Of a stretch of DNA of 64,000 nucleotides, positions 25,122 through 33,000 are shown one piece after another. The notes below the pieces were generated by a model. It did not search any database. It was given only the letters and a program-made list of their open reading frames with translations, and was not told the origin of the DNA. The number at the start of each line of letters is the position of its first letter. Positions within the stretch are counted from its first letter, which is position 1. The position numbers and the translations under genes are program-made. Origin of the DNA: Vibrio sinaloensis (GTDB taxonomy: Bacteria > Pseudomonadota > Gammaproteobacteria > Enterobacterales > Vibrionaceae); the NCBI RefSeq assembly GCF_000808535.1, contig NZ_JWLV01000047.1, positions 1 through 64,000 of the forward strand, in the 5' to 3' direction.

Positions 25122-26663
25122 ATGCCGACTTCTCTCAACGCATTCCAACAACGTGTTCACGCTATCGTGACCGACACCAACCTTAGCCCAAAACAAAAGA
25201 ACCAATTTCTCGCGTTAGAAGCGGAGGCGAACCTTCCATATTTGGAGGTGTCTGATGCCGTTTCGATTGCGATGGAGCAAGGCATCATTTGTGACATGTT
25301 TGAGGGACACGCACCTTTCAAACCTCGCTACGTGCTGCCCGATTATGCAAAATATCTAAAGCAAGGCTCGATGCATCTTGAAGTTGAGCCTGCGCAAGAT
25401 TTTGATGATGCCCTCAATTTGCTGACCATTCTTTATCATCACGTTCCCTCAGTCACTAATATTCCCGTTTATCTTGGTCAACTTGACGAAGTGCTGCTTC
25501 CTTATGTCGGCTCTCTAACAGAGCAACAGGTTTATGCCAAACTCAAGCGCTTCTGGATTATGTTGGACCGCACCCTACCTGATGCGTTCATGCATGTGAA
25601 TATCGGTCCTACGGACAATATGATTTGCCGAACCATTCTTAAAGTCGATGCAGAGCTTAAGCAGATCGCGCCCAACTTAACTTTTATGTATGACTCGAGC
25701 ATCACTCCGGACGATCTTTTAAGGCAGGCAACCAGTAATATTTGCGAATGCAGTAAGCCACACATCGCCAACTATCCGATGCATGTAACCGCATATGGTG
25801 ATAAACAGTTTGGCATTGTTAGCTGCTACAACTCATTGCCGTTAGCGGGTGGTTCCAACACGCTAGTGAGAATGAACTTGAAAGAAGTGGCTAAGCGTTC
25901 AAAAGACAGTACGGACTTTATTGATTACGTTCTTCCGACGTACAACGAGCTAATGATTGAGCTGATTGAGGCAAGAAGCCGTCATCTGCATGAACACTCA
26001 AACTTTTTTAAAGGCTTTTTGGCGACGGAGGCGCTGATTTACGAGAACCGTTTTGCACCAATGTACGGGATATACGGCATGGCAGAGGCGGTCAATATCC
26101 TTTTAGAGAAAGAAGATTGCAATGAACAATATGGCCACAGTGATAAGGCAAACCGACTCGCACTTGCCATTTCAGAAAAGCTGGCGCATTTGGTCGACAC
26201 TAGCCCGGTTAAATACGGCTATGAAGGCAAAGCATTATTGCATGCTCAGGGCGGGATTAGTCTTGATAAAGATGTCACACCAGGTGTGCGTATTCCTTAT
26301 GGGACCGAGCCGGATCCGGTGAGCTATGTTCAAGCGACCGCGCCGCAGCACAAATACTATACGTCGGGGATCAGTGATATCTTAACGATTGATGAAACCG
26401 TTAAATCGAACCCTGAAGCGATGTTCAATCTTTGCAAAGGTGCGTTGGCCATGGGCTACCGCGAGTTTACGGCAAACGTGGCATCAAACGATTTAGTTCG
26501 TGTAACTGGCTATATGGTTAAGCTTTCTGACATCGCCAAGTTCGCCGCTTCAGGTTCACGCTCGAACACGACATTTCTTGGGGCAGAAGCGGCAAATAAC
26601 ACCGGGATACTTGAGCGCAGTCCACGAGTCGTCAGCATGGAATCGCAGCCGTACTATCAGTAA
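25122..26663 (+). CDS. yjjI: YjjI-family glycyl radical enzyme
   Basis: This 513-residue protein resembles E. coli YjjI, a glycyl radical enzyme of unknown substrate. The likely radical glycine is about G463 in RVTGYMVKLSD, comparable to RVSGYAV in pyruvate formate-lyase. The likely thiyl cysteine is about C235 in GIVSCYNSLP. About 50 residues follow the glycine, more than in PFL. At 513 residues it is shorter than PFL-type enzymes (750 or more). The activase gene follows after 9 bp. Such enzymes work only without oxygen. AAGGA nine bases before ATG supports the start. The substrate is not inferable from the sequence. Confidence 0.88.
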   Translation: MPTSLNAFQQRVHAIVTDTNLSPKQKNQFLALEAEANLPYLEVSDAVSIAMEQGIICDMFEGHAPFKPRYVLPDYAKYLKQGSMHLEVEPAQDFDDALNLLTILYHHVPSVTNIPVYLGQLDEVLLPYVGSLTEQQVYAKLKRFWIMLDRTLPDAFMHVNIGPTDNMICRTILKVDAELKQIAPNLTFMYDSSITPDDLLRQATSNICECSKPHIANYPMHVTAYGDKQFGIVSCYNSLPLAGGSNTLVRMNLKEVAKRSKDSTDFIDYVLPTYNELMIELIEARSRHLHEHSNFFKGFLATEALIYENRFAPMYGIYGMAEAVNILLEKEDCNEQYGHSDKANRLALAISEKLAHLVDTSPVKYGYEGKALLHAQGGISLDKDVTPGVRIPYGTEPDPVSYVQATAPQHKYYTSGISDILTIDETVKSNPEAMFNLCKGALAMGYREFTANVASNDLVRVTGYMVKLSDIAKFAASGSRSNTTFLGAEAANNTGILERSPRVVSMESQPYYQ

Positions 26664-26672
26664 GGCCTTAAG

Positions 26673-27539
26673 ATGGAAAAAAGCGCGTTTGTCAGCCGAA
26701 TTCTGAATTTTTCATGTGTGGATGGACCAGGGAATCGCCTGGTCATCTTCCTACAAGGGTGTAATTTTAGCTGCATTACCTGCCATAACCCTCACACAAT
26801 CAATCACTGCAACCATTGTGGTGATTGTGTTGCTGTGTGCCCAAGCGGAGCTTTAACGCTAGAGGATAGTGGGCGAGTCGCATGGAACGAGGTCAAGTGC
26901 ACCCATTGTGATGCTTGCCTTGATCGCTGCGATCATCATTCGAGCCCAAAGATTTTGAGTTACACTGTCACTAAGATCGTGGGGCTGATTAGAAAGCAGC
27001 GCCATTTTATCAGTGGCATTACCATGTCCGGAGGTGAAGCGACTTTGCAGCTTCCTTTCATCATTGATCTATTCAAAGCAATCAAACAGGACGAAGAGTT
27101 ATCACACCTCACTTGTTTTATTGATAGCAATGGTTATTTGTCGCAACAAGGATGGCTCAACGTGTTGCCCTTTATGGATGGGGCGATGATTGACCTGAAA
27201 TCTTGGCAGGATGAAACCCATCAGTGGCTTGTTGGTCGCGACAACCATAAAGTTATTCAATCGATTCGCTTGTTAGCAGAGCAGGGAAAATTACACGAGC
27301 TTAGACTTCTTCACGTGCCAGATAAAAGTGATTTGGAGAGTGAAATTTCCCATATTGCAGCGCTTATCAACCAGCTGCCAGCCAACGTCAATATTAGGCT
27401 CAACGCTTTTCAGCATCATGGCGTGATTGGGCAAGCGCTATCTTGGTCAAAATGTAGCGAAGGGCAAATCGATCACCTCTACCAACGGCTTGAAAAGCTC
27501 GTTCCAAATCCGATCAGCCGCGCCTGCGTTTACGTCTGA
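26673..27539 (+). CDS. yjjW: YjjW-family glycyl radical enzyme activase (radical SAM)
   Basis: This 288-residue radical SAM protein has the activating-enzyme motif CNFSCITC (C30, C34, C37) and two further ferredoxin-like [4Fe-4S] motifs, CNHCGDCVAVC (46-56) and CTHCDACLDRC (76-86). The MSGGEATLQ segment is the usual SAM-binding GGE motif. It should abstract hydrogen from the YjjI glycine to install the radical. It is cotranscribed with yjjI, and its 3' end overlaps the converging LysR gene by 10 bp. Confidence 0.9.
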   Translation: MEKSAFVSRILNFSCVDGPGNRLVIFLQGCNFSCITCHNPHTINHCNHCGDCVAVCPSGALTLEDSGRVAWNEVKCTHCDACLDRCDHHSSPKILSYTVTKIVGLIRKQRHFISGITMSGGEATLQLPFIIDLFKAIKQDEELSHLTCFIDSNGYLSQQGWLNVLPFMDGAMIDLKSWQDETHQWLVGRDNHKVIQSIRLLAEQGKLHELRLLHVPDKSDLESEISHIAALINQLPANVNIRLNAFQHHGVIGQALSWSKCSEGQIDHLYQRLEKLVPNPISRACVYV

Positions 27540-28453
27540 TGCACTGCCAAAAGTTGCTGATGGAGCCAGCGCAATGCCGGATGATTTAAACTGGCTTGAT
27601 TCCAAACCAAACTGTATCCAACTTGGCCATAATCAAAGGGTAGAGGTTTCTGAATGAGCAATTTCGCTTGATATGCCTTGTCTGCCCAGGCTTTGGAGCA
27701 GGTTAATATTCGTTCGGAGTGATGGCACAACACGGCGGCAGAACCAAAATCTGAAACAGAGATACTCACATCACGTGAACGATGTTGCTGAGTCAAATTC
27801 TGTTCAAAGAAGGGTTCGGCAAGGTCGTCATCGTGAATCCCAATATGTTGGTATTGGAGATAATCATCGATTGATATTGTTCGCTTGCTCGCTAAAGGGT
27901 GGGTGGGCGAAAGCAGACAGACCATTTCATCTTCCATGATTTGCTGCCACATCAAATCGCGGCTTCGTGTCGGCGGTTGGCTCACATCGTGGGGCAGCAG
28001 CATAAAATCGACCTGACCGCGACTCAACGAATCAAAGTTCATTTGCTCTTTAGCGAAAAGCTGAACGTGTTTAGCAGAGGACAACTGTTGGCAGATTTGT
28101 TCAATTCGCTCGGCAAATAGCTCGAAGGTACTTTCGCGCATGGACAATGAAATGGTGCCGGTAAAACTGGCAGGTTCGAATTCTCCTTGATGAAGAATCC
28201 CGTTCATGCTCGACAAGATACCATGGATTTGCGGAGCAATGCTCAGAGCAAAGGAGGTTGGGAGCAATAAGGTTCCCTCTCGATAAAATAGCTCATCACC
28301 TAACTGCTCTCTAAGTTGTGACAGCGTTTTGCTTACACTAGAGGGCGTGACACATAATTTCTCAGCCGCTTTAGTCACGCTGTTGGTTGAAAGCATAACG
28401 TGAAGTACCGTTAAGTGCTTCATGCTGATTCGGGAAAGGGCAATAAAATCCAT
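27530..28453 (-). CDS. LysR-family transcriptional regulator
   Basis: From ATG 28453 the protein has 307 residues. The N-terminal winged helix-turn-helix reads SVTKAAEKLCVTPSSVSKTLSQLR (core VTKAAEKL), and a LysR substrate domain follows. The longest frame starts at 28510, but a TATAAT (28484-28489) lies inside it, so the shorter start is more likely. It converges on yjjIW with a 10-bp overlap of stops. Regulation of yjjIW is possible by proximity only; LysR proteins usually control divergent genes, and the divergent neighbour here is the EF-hand gene. Confidence 0.88.
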   Translation of the reverse strand: MDFIALSRISMKHLTVLHVMLSTNSVTKAAEKLCVTPSSVSKTLSQLREQLGDELFYREGTLLLPTSFALSIAPQIHGILSSMNGILHQGEFEPASFTGTISLSMRESTFELFAERIEQICQQLSSAKHVQLFAKEQMNFDSLSRGQVDFMLLPHDVSQPPTRSRDLMWQQIMEDEMVCLLSPTHPLASKRTISIDDYLQYQHIGIHDDDLAEPFFEQNLTQQHRSRDVSISVSDFGSAAVLCHHSERILTCSKAWADKAYQAKLLIQKPLPFDYGQVGYSLVWNQASLNHPALRWLHQQLLAVHQT

Positions 28454-28483
28454 GGCGTAACATTGTTGGTCAGTTTCTACTGC

Positions 28484-28489
28484 ATTATA
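28484..28489 (-). promoter_or_regulatory. Candidate -10 element of the LysR gene
   Basis: A TATAAT on the minus strand lies about 31 bp upstream of the chosen ATG. The -35 17 bp further upstream (CTTTGC) is poor. Confidence 0.4.
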
Positions 28490-28612
28490 TCCGCGTTGAC
28501 TGCTTTGCAAAGTGCTCGTTGTGTGGAAGTGCTATTCCGCTTCTATACTAGAGTAACAATGGCTATTAATTTATTGCTTAATAGTTAGATCGTGTTGGAC
28601 TAGGAGGAAAAC

Positions 28613-29047
28613 ATGAAGGTACAAAGTTTATTGATCATTGGTTTGTTGTTGGTGGTTAATCCAGTGTTGGCTGATGAGGATGATATGGATGAAGCGACCA
28701 AGGTGAAGGTTGCTCCAGATTTTCAAGTCATGGACGAGGATAAAGACGGGTTCGTGTCGAAAGAAGAGTTTGATGCGTTTCGTTTAACGATGGACGACGG
28801 TGAAGAAGAGGAAGAGAACTCATTAAGTGCTTTCGCTTCGTTTGATAAAGACAAAGATGGTTTTGTCAGCGAAGAAGAGTTAGCGGCTCACGCAAAATAC
28901 TCAAACCCAGGTAATGGCACAGGCGCATTACTTGATAACAAAAAGCAAAAGTCCAACGCCAACCGTAAAGAGAAAAAGGAAAAGCCCGACCGCAGCGATA
29001 GAGGAAAAAACAGTGATCGCGGCAATGGTGGTGGAAAAGATAAATAA
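28613..29047 (+). CDS. Secreted EF-hand calcium-binding protein
   Basis: This 144-residue protein has a signal peptide (about 1-20, ending VLADEDD) and two EF-hand loops, DEDKDGFVSKEEF and DKDKDGFVSEEEL, each with canonical D-x-D-x-D-G spacing and a Glu at position 12. The tail (about 105-144) is low-complexity Lys/Asp/Gly/Asn. A strong AGGAGG precedes the ATG. It is likely a periplasmic or secreted Ca2+ binder; its role is unknown. Confidence 0.85.
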   Translation: MKVQSLLIIGLLLVVNPVLADEDDMDEATKVKVAPDFQVMDEDKDGFVSKEEFDAFRLTMDDGEEEEENSLSAFASFDKDKDGFVSEEELAAHAKYSNPGNGTGALLDNKKQKSNANRKEKKEKPDRSDRGKNSDRGNGGGKDK

Positions 29048-29052
29048 TCGTA

Positions 29053-29090
29053 ATAAACACAACGCCCCAAATATGGGGCGTTGTGTTTAT
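29053..29090. terminator. Bidirectional hairpin between EF-hand gene and purC
   Basis: A perfect 17-bp stem ATAAACACAACGCCCCA/TGGGGCGTTGTGTTTAT with an AATA loop lies between two convergent stops. The T-rich lower stem suggests termination in both directions. Confidence 0.75.
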
Positions 29091-29095
29091 AGGTA

Positions 29096-30199
29096 TCAGT
29101 CAATCAGACCATACTGAGATCCAAGGACATCGATAATCTCTTGCTTTGGATTATCACTTAGCTCAATTGGGCGACCTGTAATCTTTTCTGCGATCCCTGT
29201 GTATGTGCGGGAAATATCCATAAGCGCTTCAAGAGGCAGTGCGTTTTCGCGCGCCAGTGCTTCACGTTCAGGCATACGTTCTTTGTTAAGAAGGATATCT
29301 GGATCAGGGAAGTGGTTAAGCAAAAATTGTCGGAATCCTTCTTTTGAATTCTCGACAATATTACCGGCTTGATACTCCTTTTCATCCCAAATACGGGATG
29401 AATCTGGCGTACCGACCTCATCCATGTAGATCAGTTTTTCGTTGCCTGCAGCATCTTGAACGTAGCCAAACTCAAATTTTGTATCGACAAAGATTTGGTC
29501 CACTTTAGCCAGTGCATCACTGATGACGCCAAACCCTTCGCGGAGCAACTTCTCGTAGAGTGCAATATCCTCTGGTTTGGAAAAGTTGAAGGCGGCAAAG
29601 TTGTCTTCGATATTTTTACGAGTGATGTTGACATCATCGGCTTCTGGAACGTCTGGGATACCTTTAAGAATGCCTTTGGTTGAAGGAGTCATTAGCAAGT
29701 CAGGGAGTGCTTTATCGCGCTCGAGTCCCTCTGGAAGTTCAATGCCACAGAACTCACGCTCACCCTTTTCATAGGCACGCCACATCGAGCCCGTGATGTA
29801 TTTGCGACAAATCGCTTCGATCATAATTGGTTTGGCTTTTTGAACGATCCAAACTAGTGGATGAGGGATATCAAGAATGTGACTATCGGCGAGTCCATTT
29901 TCTTTAAAGAGGCTAAACCAGTGATTAGAGATCGCATTCAAGGCAGCGCCTTTTCCTGGTACACCTTGCAATCCACCCTCTGCATGCCAAATGCAGTCAA
30001 ACGCCGATATACGGTCACTGATAACCATGATGGCTAAAGGCGCATCAGGGGCAACATCGTAGCCTTTTTCTTGAATAAGGCGTTGGCTGTCTTCTTCAGT
30101 TAACCAATATACAGAGCGTACTTTTCCGCTATGAACTGGCTTATTGGTGCGAATTGGAAGATCGTCATTTACGGCGAGAACTTGATCGGCGAGACTCAT
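29096..30199 (-). CDS. purC: Phosphoribosylaminoimidazole-succinocarboxamide synthase (long form)
   Basis: This 367-residue SAICAR synthetase couples aspartate to CAIR with ATP in purine biosynthesis. Recognisable blocks are HSGKVRSVYWL, MVISDRISAFDCIW and KYITGSMWRAYEKG, then EFGYVQDAAGNEKLIYMDEVGTPDSSR (core DEVGTPDSSR). It is longer than the ~237-residue E. coli enzyme, as in several other marine gammaproteobacteria. A perfect PurR palindrome lies about 100 bp upstream. The gene is monocistronic. Confidence 0.95.
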   Translation of the reverse strand: MSLADQVLAVNDDLPIRTNKPVHSGKVRSVYWLTEEDSQRLIQEKGYDVAPDAPLAIMVISDRISAFDCIWHAEGGLQGVPGKGAALNAISNHWFSLFKENGLADSHILDIPHPLVWIVQKAKPIMIEAICRKYITGSMWRAYEKGEREFCGIELPEGLERDKALPDLLMTPSTKGILKGIPDVPEADDVNITRKNIEDNFAAFNFSKPEDIALYEKLLREGFGVISDALAKVDQIFVDTKFEFGYVQDAAGNEKLIYMDEVGTPDSSRIWDEKEYQAGNIVENSKEGFRQFLLNHFPDPDILLNKERMPEREALARENALPLEALMDISRTYTGIAEKITGRPIELSDNPKQEIIDVLGSQYGLID

Positions 30200-30296
30200 T
30201 TAGACATTCCTATCTTTGTCAAAAATGGGTGAAAGACGTAATTTGCTTTCGATTTGCAGTGCATAATACCAGAACTTAGCGAGGCTTCCAGATAAA

Positions 30297-30312
30297 AAGC
30301 AAACGTTTGCTT
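30297..30312 (-). promoter_or_regulatory. PurR operator upstream of purC
   Basis: AAGCAAACGTTTGCTT is a perfect 16-bp palindrome matching the PurR consensus core GCAAACGTTTGC. PurR with hypoxanthine or guanine should repress purC here. Confidence 0.9.
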
Positions 30313-30340
30313 AATTTTTTAACGGCGCAATGGCGATGTG

Positions 30341-30374
30341 ATAAAAAGAAAAAGCCCCTCACAAAGGGAGGGGC
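30341..30374 (-). terminator. Terminator of sulA
   Basis: A 7-bp GC-rich stem GCCCCTC/GAGGGGC with a 7-nt loop and As on the left (Ts on the minus strand) lies 27 bp beyond the sulA stop. Confidence 0.88.
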
Positions 30375-30400
30375 CAAAGACAGTGTAAATGTTGAGCTTA

Positions 30401-30796
30401 TTAGTGGTACTGGAATGATCTGCCCTCAACAAAAAAGACCGCACACTGGAATTGGTTAGCGAGGTCAGTAAGTAACGCTTGATCTAATTCTGAAATTTGG
30501 TTGGACGCGACAACGGCACTTGCGTTACCCGACTGAATGGCTTTGGTCACAATCTCTACCTCTGACTGAGTTTGAGATGCTCTCATCTGGATGATCTTTT
30601 TGCAGCTGACATTGTATGAAGCGAACTGTTCGTAGTCTGGACGTGGACATTCAGCAGTAAACAAAATCCATTGCTTTTGGTGCGATAGGCTCGCTAAGCG
30701 GTAAAGAACGGTGTCATCGATGTTCATCGGCTGGGTAGGTTGAGCGAGAACATTGAATTTAGAAACCGAGCGACTTGTTGGTTGAAACTGAATCAT
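30401..30796 (-). CDS. sulA: SulA-like SOS cell division inhibitor
   Basis: This 131-residue protein of the SulA/RecA-like fold has QWILFTAECPRPDYEQF and CKKIIQMRASQTQSEVEIV (core QMR). SulA blocks FtsZ polymerisation after DNA damage. It is shorter than the 169-residue E. coli protein, mostly at the N-terminus. Assignment is strengthened by a perfect LexA box 22 bp upstream of its ATG. AAGGA seven to eight bases upstream supports the start. Confidence 0.85.
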   Translation of the reverse strand: MIQFQPTSRSVSKFNVLAQPTQPMNIDDTVLYRLASLSHQKQWILFTAECPRPDYEQFASYNVSCKKIIQMRASQTQSEVEIVTKAIQSGNASAVVASNQISELDQALLTDLANQFQCAVFFVEGRSFQYH

Positions 30797-30817
30797 AATA
30801 CTGTCCTTTCATACATG

Positions 30818-30833
30818 CTGTATGTGTATACAG
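30818..30833 (-). promoter_or_regulatory. LexA (SOS) box of sulA
   Basis: CTGTATGTGTATACAG fits CTGT-N8-ACAG exactly with an AT-rich alternating centre. It ends 22 bp before the sulA start, a position that blocks the promoter. Confidence 0.93.
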
Positions 30834-30991
30834 TAGTTTGTTTGCTGGAAGTGATCAAGACTTTTTGTTGTCTTTTTAATCGAAAAATAGAAGCACGTGA
30901 GCGAGAATGAAAGTTAAGTGTTTGAATTTAAATGATTACCTTTATCTTATTGCAAGTAATCTAAGTATGAGAAACTGTGAGTGAACGCACA

Positions 30992-31033
30992 TGGTTTTAT
31001 ACAGTACTGTGGAGAAAGTACTGTATAAAACCA
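30992..31033. repeat. Perfect 17-bp inverted repeat between sulA and glycerophosphodiesterase gene
   Basis: TGGTTTTATACAGTACT (30992-31008) and AGTACTGTATAAAACCA (31017-31033) are perfect complements around an 8-nt loop. There is no T run on either side. The 366-bp gap 30797-31162 otherwise holds the LexA box and a further nested inverted repeat (31050-31137). Confidence 0.8.
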
Positions 31034-31049
31034 GAGAGGTTGTTTGTTG

Positions 31050-31137
31050 GAAATCGCCCCTAAGTGTCAAGATATCCTCAACCAGCTTGGTATCTTGTCA
31101 TCTTCATGCTGAGGCTTTGTGGTTTGGGGCGCTAATT
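31050..31137. repeat. Nested imperfect inverted repeats, possible structured RNA
   Basis: The outer arms GAAATCGCCCC and GGGGCGCTAATTTC pair with a small internal bulge. Inside them TGTCAAGATAtCC and GGTATCTTGTCA form a second stem. The element lies just beyond the stop of the minus-strand phosphodiesterase gene, but lacks a T run. It could be a structured transcript, a processed 3' end or a remnant of a mobile hairpin element. Confidence 0.45.
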
Positions 31138-31162
31138 TCGACTTGAGCTAATTTAGCACTTT

Positions 31163-31867
31163 CTAGGGGGTAAGAAAGCGCTCAGGATAATCACTAAAAA
31201 TACCATCTAGATTGCTAAGGCGCTTTAAGCGATTTGGGTTGTTTACTGTGTAGCACCAGACTTTATAGCCGAGCTTTTGCAGAGATGAAATCTGTCGTTT
31301 GCTTGTCCAGAGATGGTTGAGATTGCAACCAACGGCTTGAACCTCTTCTAGAAGAAGCCGATCTTTTCTCCTCAACCTTTCTAACAAAACGGCAATGGCG
31401 TGGGTGGGAAACTGCTTTCTAAGCTGGCGAACGACATCGTGGTTAAAACTCGAAAACAGAATCGCCTCTGTTGGCAACTCAATGCCTTTGAGGGTGTGCG
31501 CAAGGAGGTCGACAACGTGTTCAGGGTCATGGTGATCGATTTTTACTTCAAGGTTTAACTTGATGCGGTGTCGATTGGCAATGTCGAGCAACTCACTCAA
31601 GGTCAATATTGTTTGCGGAGAACATTCAGGATAACGATGGGCAAAATTAAGCTGGCGTAGTTCGCTTAAGGTCAGTGTATCAACTCGACCTTTCCCATTA
31701 CTGCATCGATCAACTGTGTGATCATGGCAAACCACAAGAACATCATCTTTGCTTGGTTGGATATCGACTTCTATCCAGTTGAGGCCGAGCTCTATCGCAG
31801 CTTCAATACTCACTCGGGTGTTTTCAGGGTAATGACCGGCAATGCCTCGGTGTCCGACTATATTCAT
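31163..31867 (-). CDS. Glycerophosphodiester phosphodiesterase (UgpQ-like)
   Basis: This 234-residue GDPD-family enzyme has the catalytic HRG at the N-terminus (VGHRGIAGHYPENT), the metal-binding E-x-D (WIEVDIQPSKDD) and the CHDHTVDRCSNG histidine. There is no signal peptide, so it is likely cytosolic, hydrolysing glycerophosphodiesters to glycerol-3-phosphate and an alcohol. It is divergent from the DMT transporter. The ribosome-binding site is weak. Confidence 0.9.
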   Translation of the reverse strand: MNIVGHRGIAGHYPENTRVSIEAAIELGLNWIEVDIQPSKDDVLVVCHDHTVDRCSNGKGRVDTLTLSELRQLNFAHRYPECSPQTILTLSELLDIANRHRIKLNLEVKIDHHDPEHVVDLLAHTLKGIELPTEAILFSSFNHDVVRQLRKQFPTHAIAVLLERLRRKDRLLLEEVQAVGCNLNHLWTSKRQISSLQKLGYKVWCYTVNNPNRLKRLSNLDGIFSDYPERFLTP

Positions 31868-31949
31868 TTGCTTAACACAATCAAAAAATAATGAGCGGTT
31901 AGATTAGCGCTAAAGAGTGGTTGTCACTACAAAAATCTGAGACTATCGC

Positions 31950-31996
31950 CAAACAACAAAACAATAAAACAACAAAACAACAAAACAATAAAAAAT
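31950..31996. repeat. A/C-rich simple repeat ahead of DMT gene
   Basis: Iterations of AACAAAACAA and AATAAAAC units form an imperfect low-complexity tract between the divergent phosphodiesterase and transporter genes. Slippage could change promoter spacing; that is inference. Confidence 0.7.
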
Positions 31997-32013
31997 AACG
32001 AAGAGATTTGATT

Positions 32014-32886
32014 TTGAACGCTGAACGTAAAGCTGCTTGGATACTTATTGCCACAACGATGTTGGCAGGTCTGGGGTGGATATTTTCCAAAGAAACCATT
32101 CAAGGCTTACCGCCTTTCGGTTTTATAGGCCTTCGCTTTTTGGTTGCTTCGGTTTGTTTGCTGCCATTGTGTTTTCGGGCATTTCGACGCTTGAGTCGCG
32201 TTCAGCTAGCACAAGCCATTGGTGGGGGCGGTATTCTCGCTCTGGCACTTTTGGCTTGGGTCCACGCTATCTCTATAAGCGAAACCCTTGGAGAAGGGGC
32301 GTTTATTGTTAGTTTGTCTATGATCATTGTGCCAATTGTGGCTTGGGCACTGTTTAAAGAGCGGCCAAAGCGTGCATTTTGGTTTGCGATGCCAATTGCC
32401 ATCGCTGGATTGGCGTTTCTTTCGTTGCAAGGAGGCTGGAATAGTTCGCCCGGGCAAATTTGGTTTCTTGCCAATGCGTGTTTGTTAGCACTTCATTTCA
32501 ATGTCAATAGCAAGCTAGCGCAAAAGCTTCCAATCTTACTGCTTACGTGTATACAGCTATTTGTGACGGGCTTGATTGCCTTGGTGATGTCACTTCTGCT
32601 CGAAGAGTCGCCAGTCAGTGTCGATTCGTCAATCTGGGGGTGGTTTGCAGCCAGCGCGGTTCTGGCCACCAGTCTAAGATACGTGATGCAGACACTTGGC
32701 CAGAAGGGATGTAACCCCGGCAACGCGGCGCTCATCATGTTGTTAGAACCTATTTGGACGGTGATTTTAAGTATCCTCTGGTACGGCGAACAACTTTCAA
32801 CCAACAAACTGATTGGGTGCAGCTTGATCTTATTTGCTCTTCTATTTTATCGCACCGATGGCAGACTCTTCAGAGTTCGCCGCTAG
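32014..32886 (+). CDS. DMT-superfamily (EamA) transporter
   Basis: This 290-residue membrane protein has about ten transmembrane helices in two EamA halves; PPFGFIGLRFLVAS and EPIWTVILSILWYGE mark the ends of each half. Members export amino acids, nucleosides or other metabolites; the substrate is not inferable. No early ATG exists. TTG 32014 is chosen because AAGAGA lies about seven bases ahead; TTG 32008 is the alternative. Confidence 0.88.
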   Translation: MNAERKAAWILIATTMLAGLGWIFSKETIQGLPPFGFIGLRFLVASVCLLPLCFRAFRRLSRVQLAQAIGGGGILALALLAWVHAISISETLGEGAFIVSLSMIIVPIVAWALFKERPKRAFWFAMPIAIAGLAFLSLQGGWNSSPGQIWFLANACLLALHFNVNSKLAQKLPILLLTCIQLFVTGLIALVMSLLLEESPVSVDSSIWGWFAASAVLATSLRYVMQTLGQKGCNPGNAALIMLLEPIWTVILSILWYGEQLSTNKLIGCSLILFALLFYRTDGRLFRVRR

Positions 32887-32924
32887 CAATAGTCTAGGTT
32901 TCTAGTGAGATCCTTCATTACTTA

Positions 32925-32953
32925 TTTAGAAGGTAAAATTAAATTGCTATAAT
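32925..32953 (+). promoter_or_regulatory. Candidate promoter of lactate-dehydrogenase-like gene
   Basis: TTTAGA and a perfect TATAAT are separated by 17 bp, 48 bp before the ATG. Confidence 0.45.
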
Positions 32954-33000
32954 TGATGTGATTATTAGTAATTTGTCGTAAGAAACACAGGGATGAACGC

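Noticed and set aside
30992..31033. Possible second LexA box (ACAGTACTGT and TACTGTAT).
   Set aside because: The half-sites are in the wrong order and spacing for CTGT-N8-ACAG; the palindrome is better explained as a hairpin.
30992..31137. Integron attC/VCR-like site.
   Set aside because: No core sites of the GTTRRRY/RYYYAAC type and no cassette array or integrase nearby.
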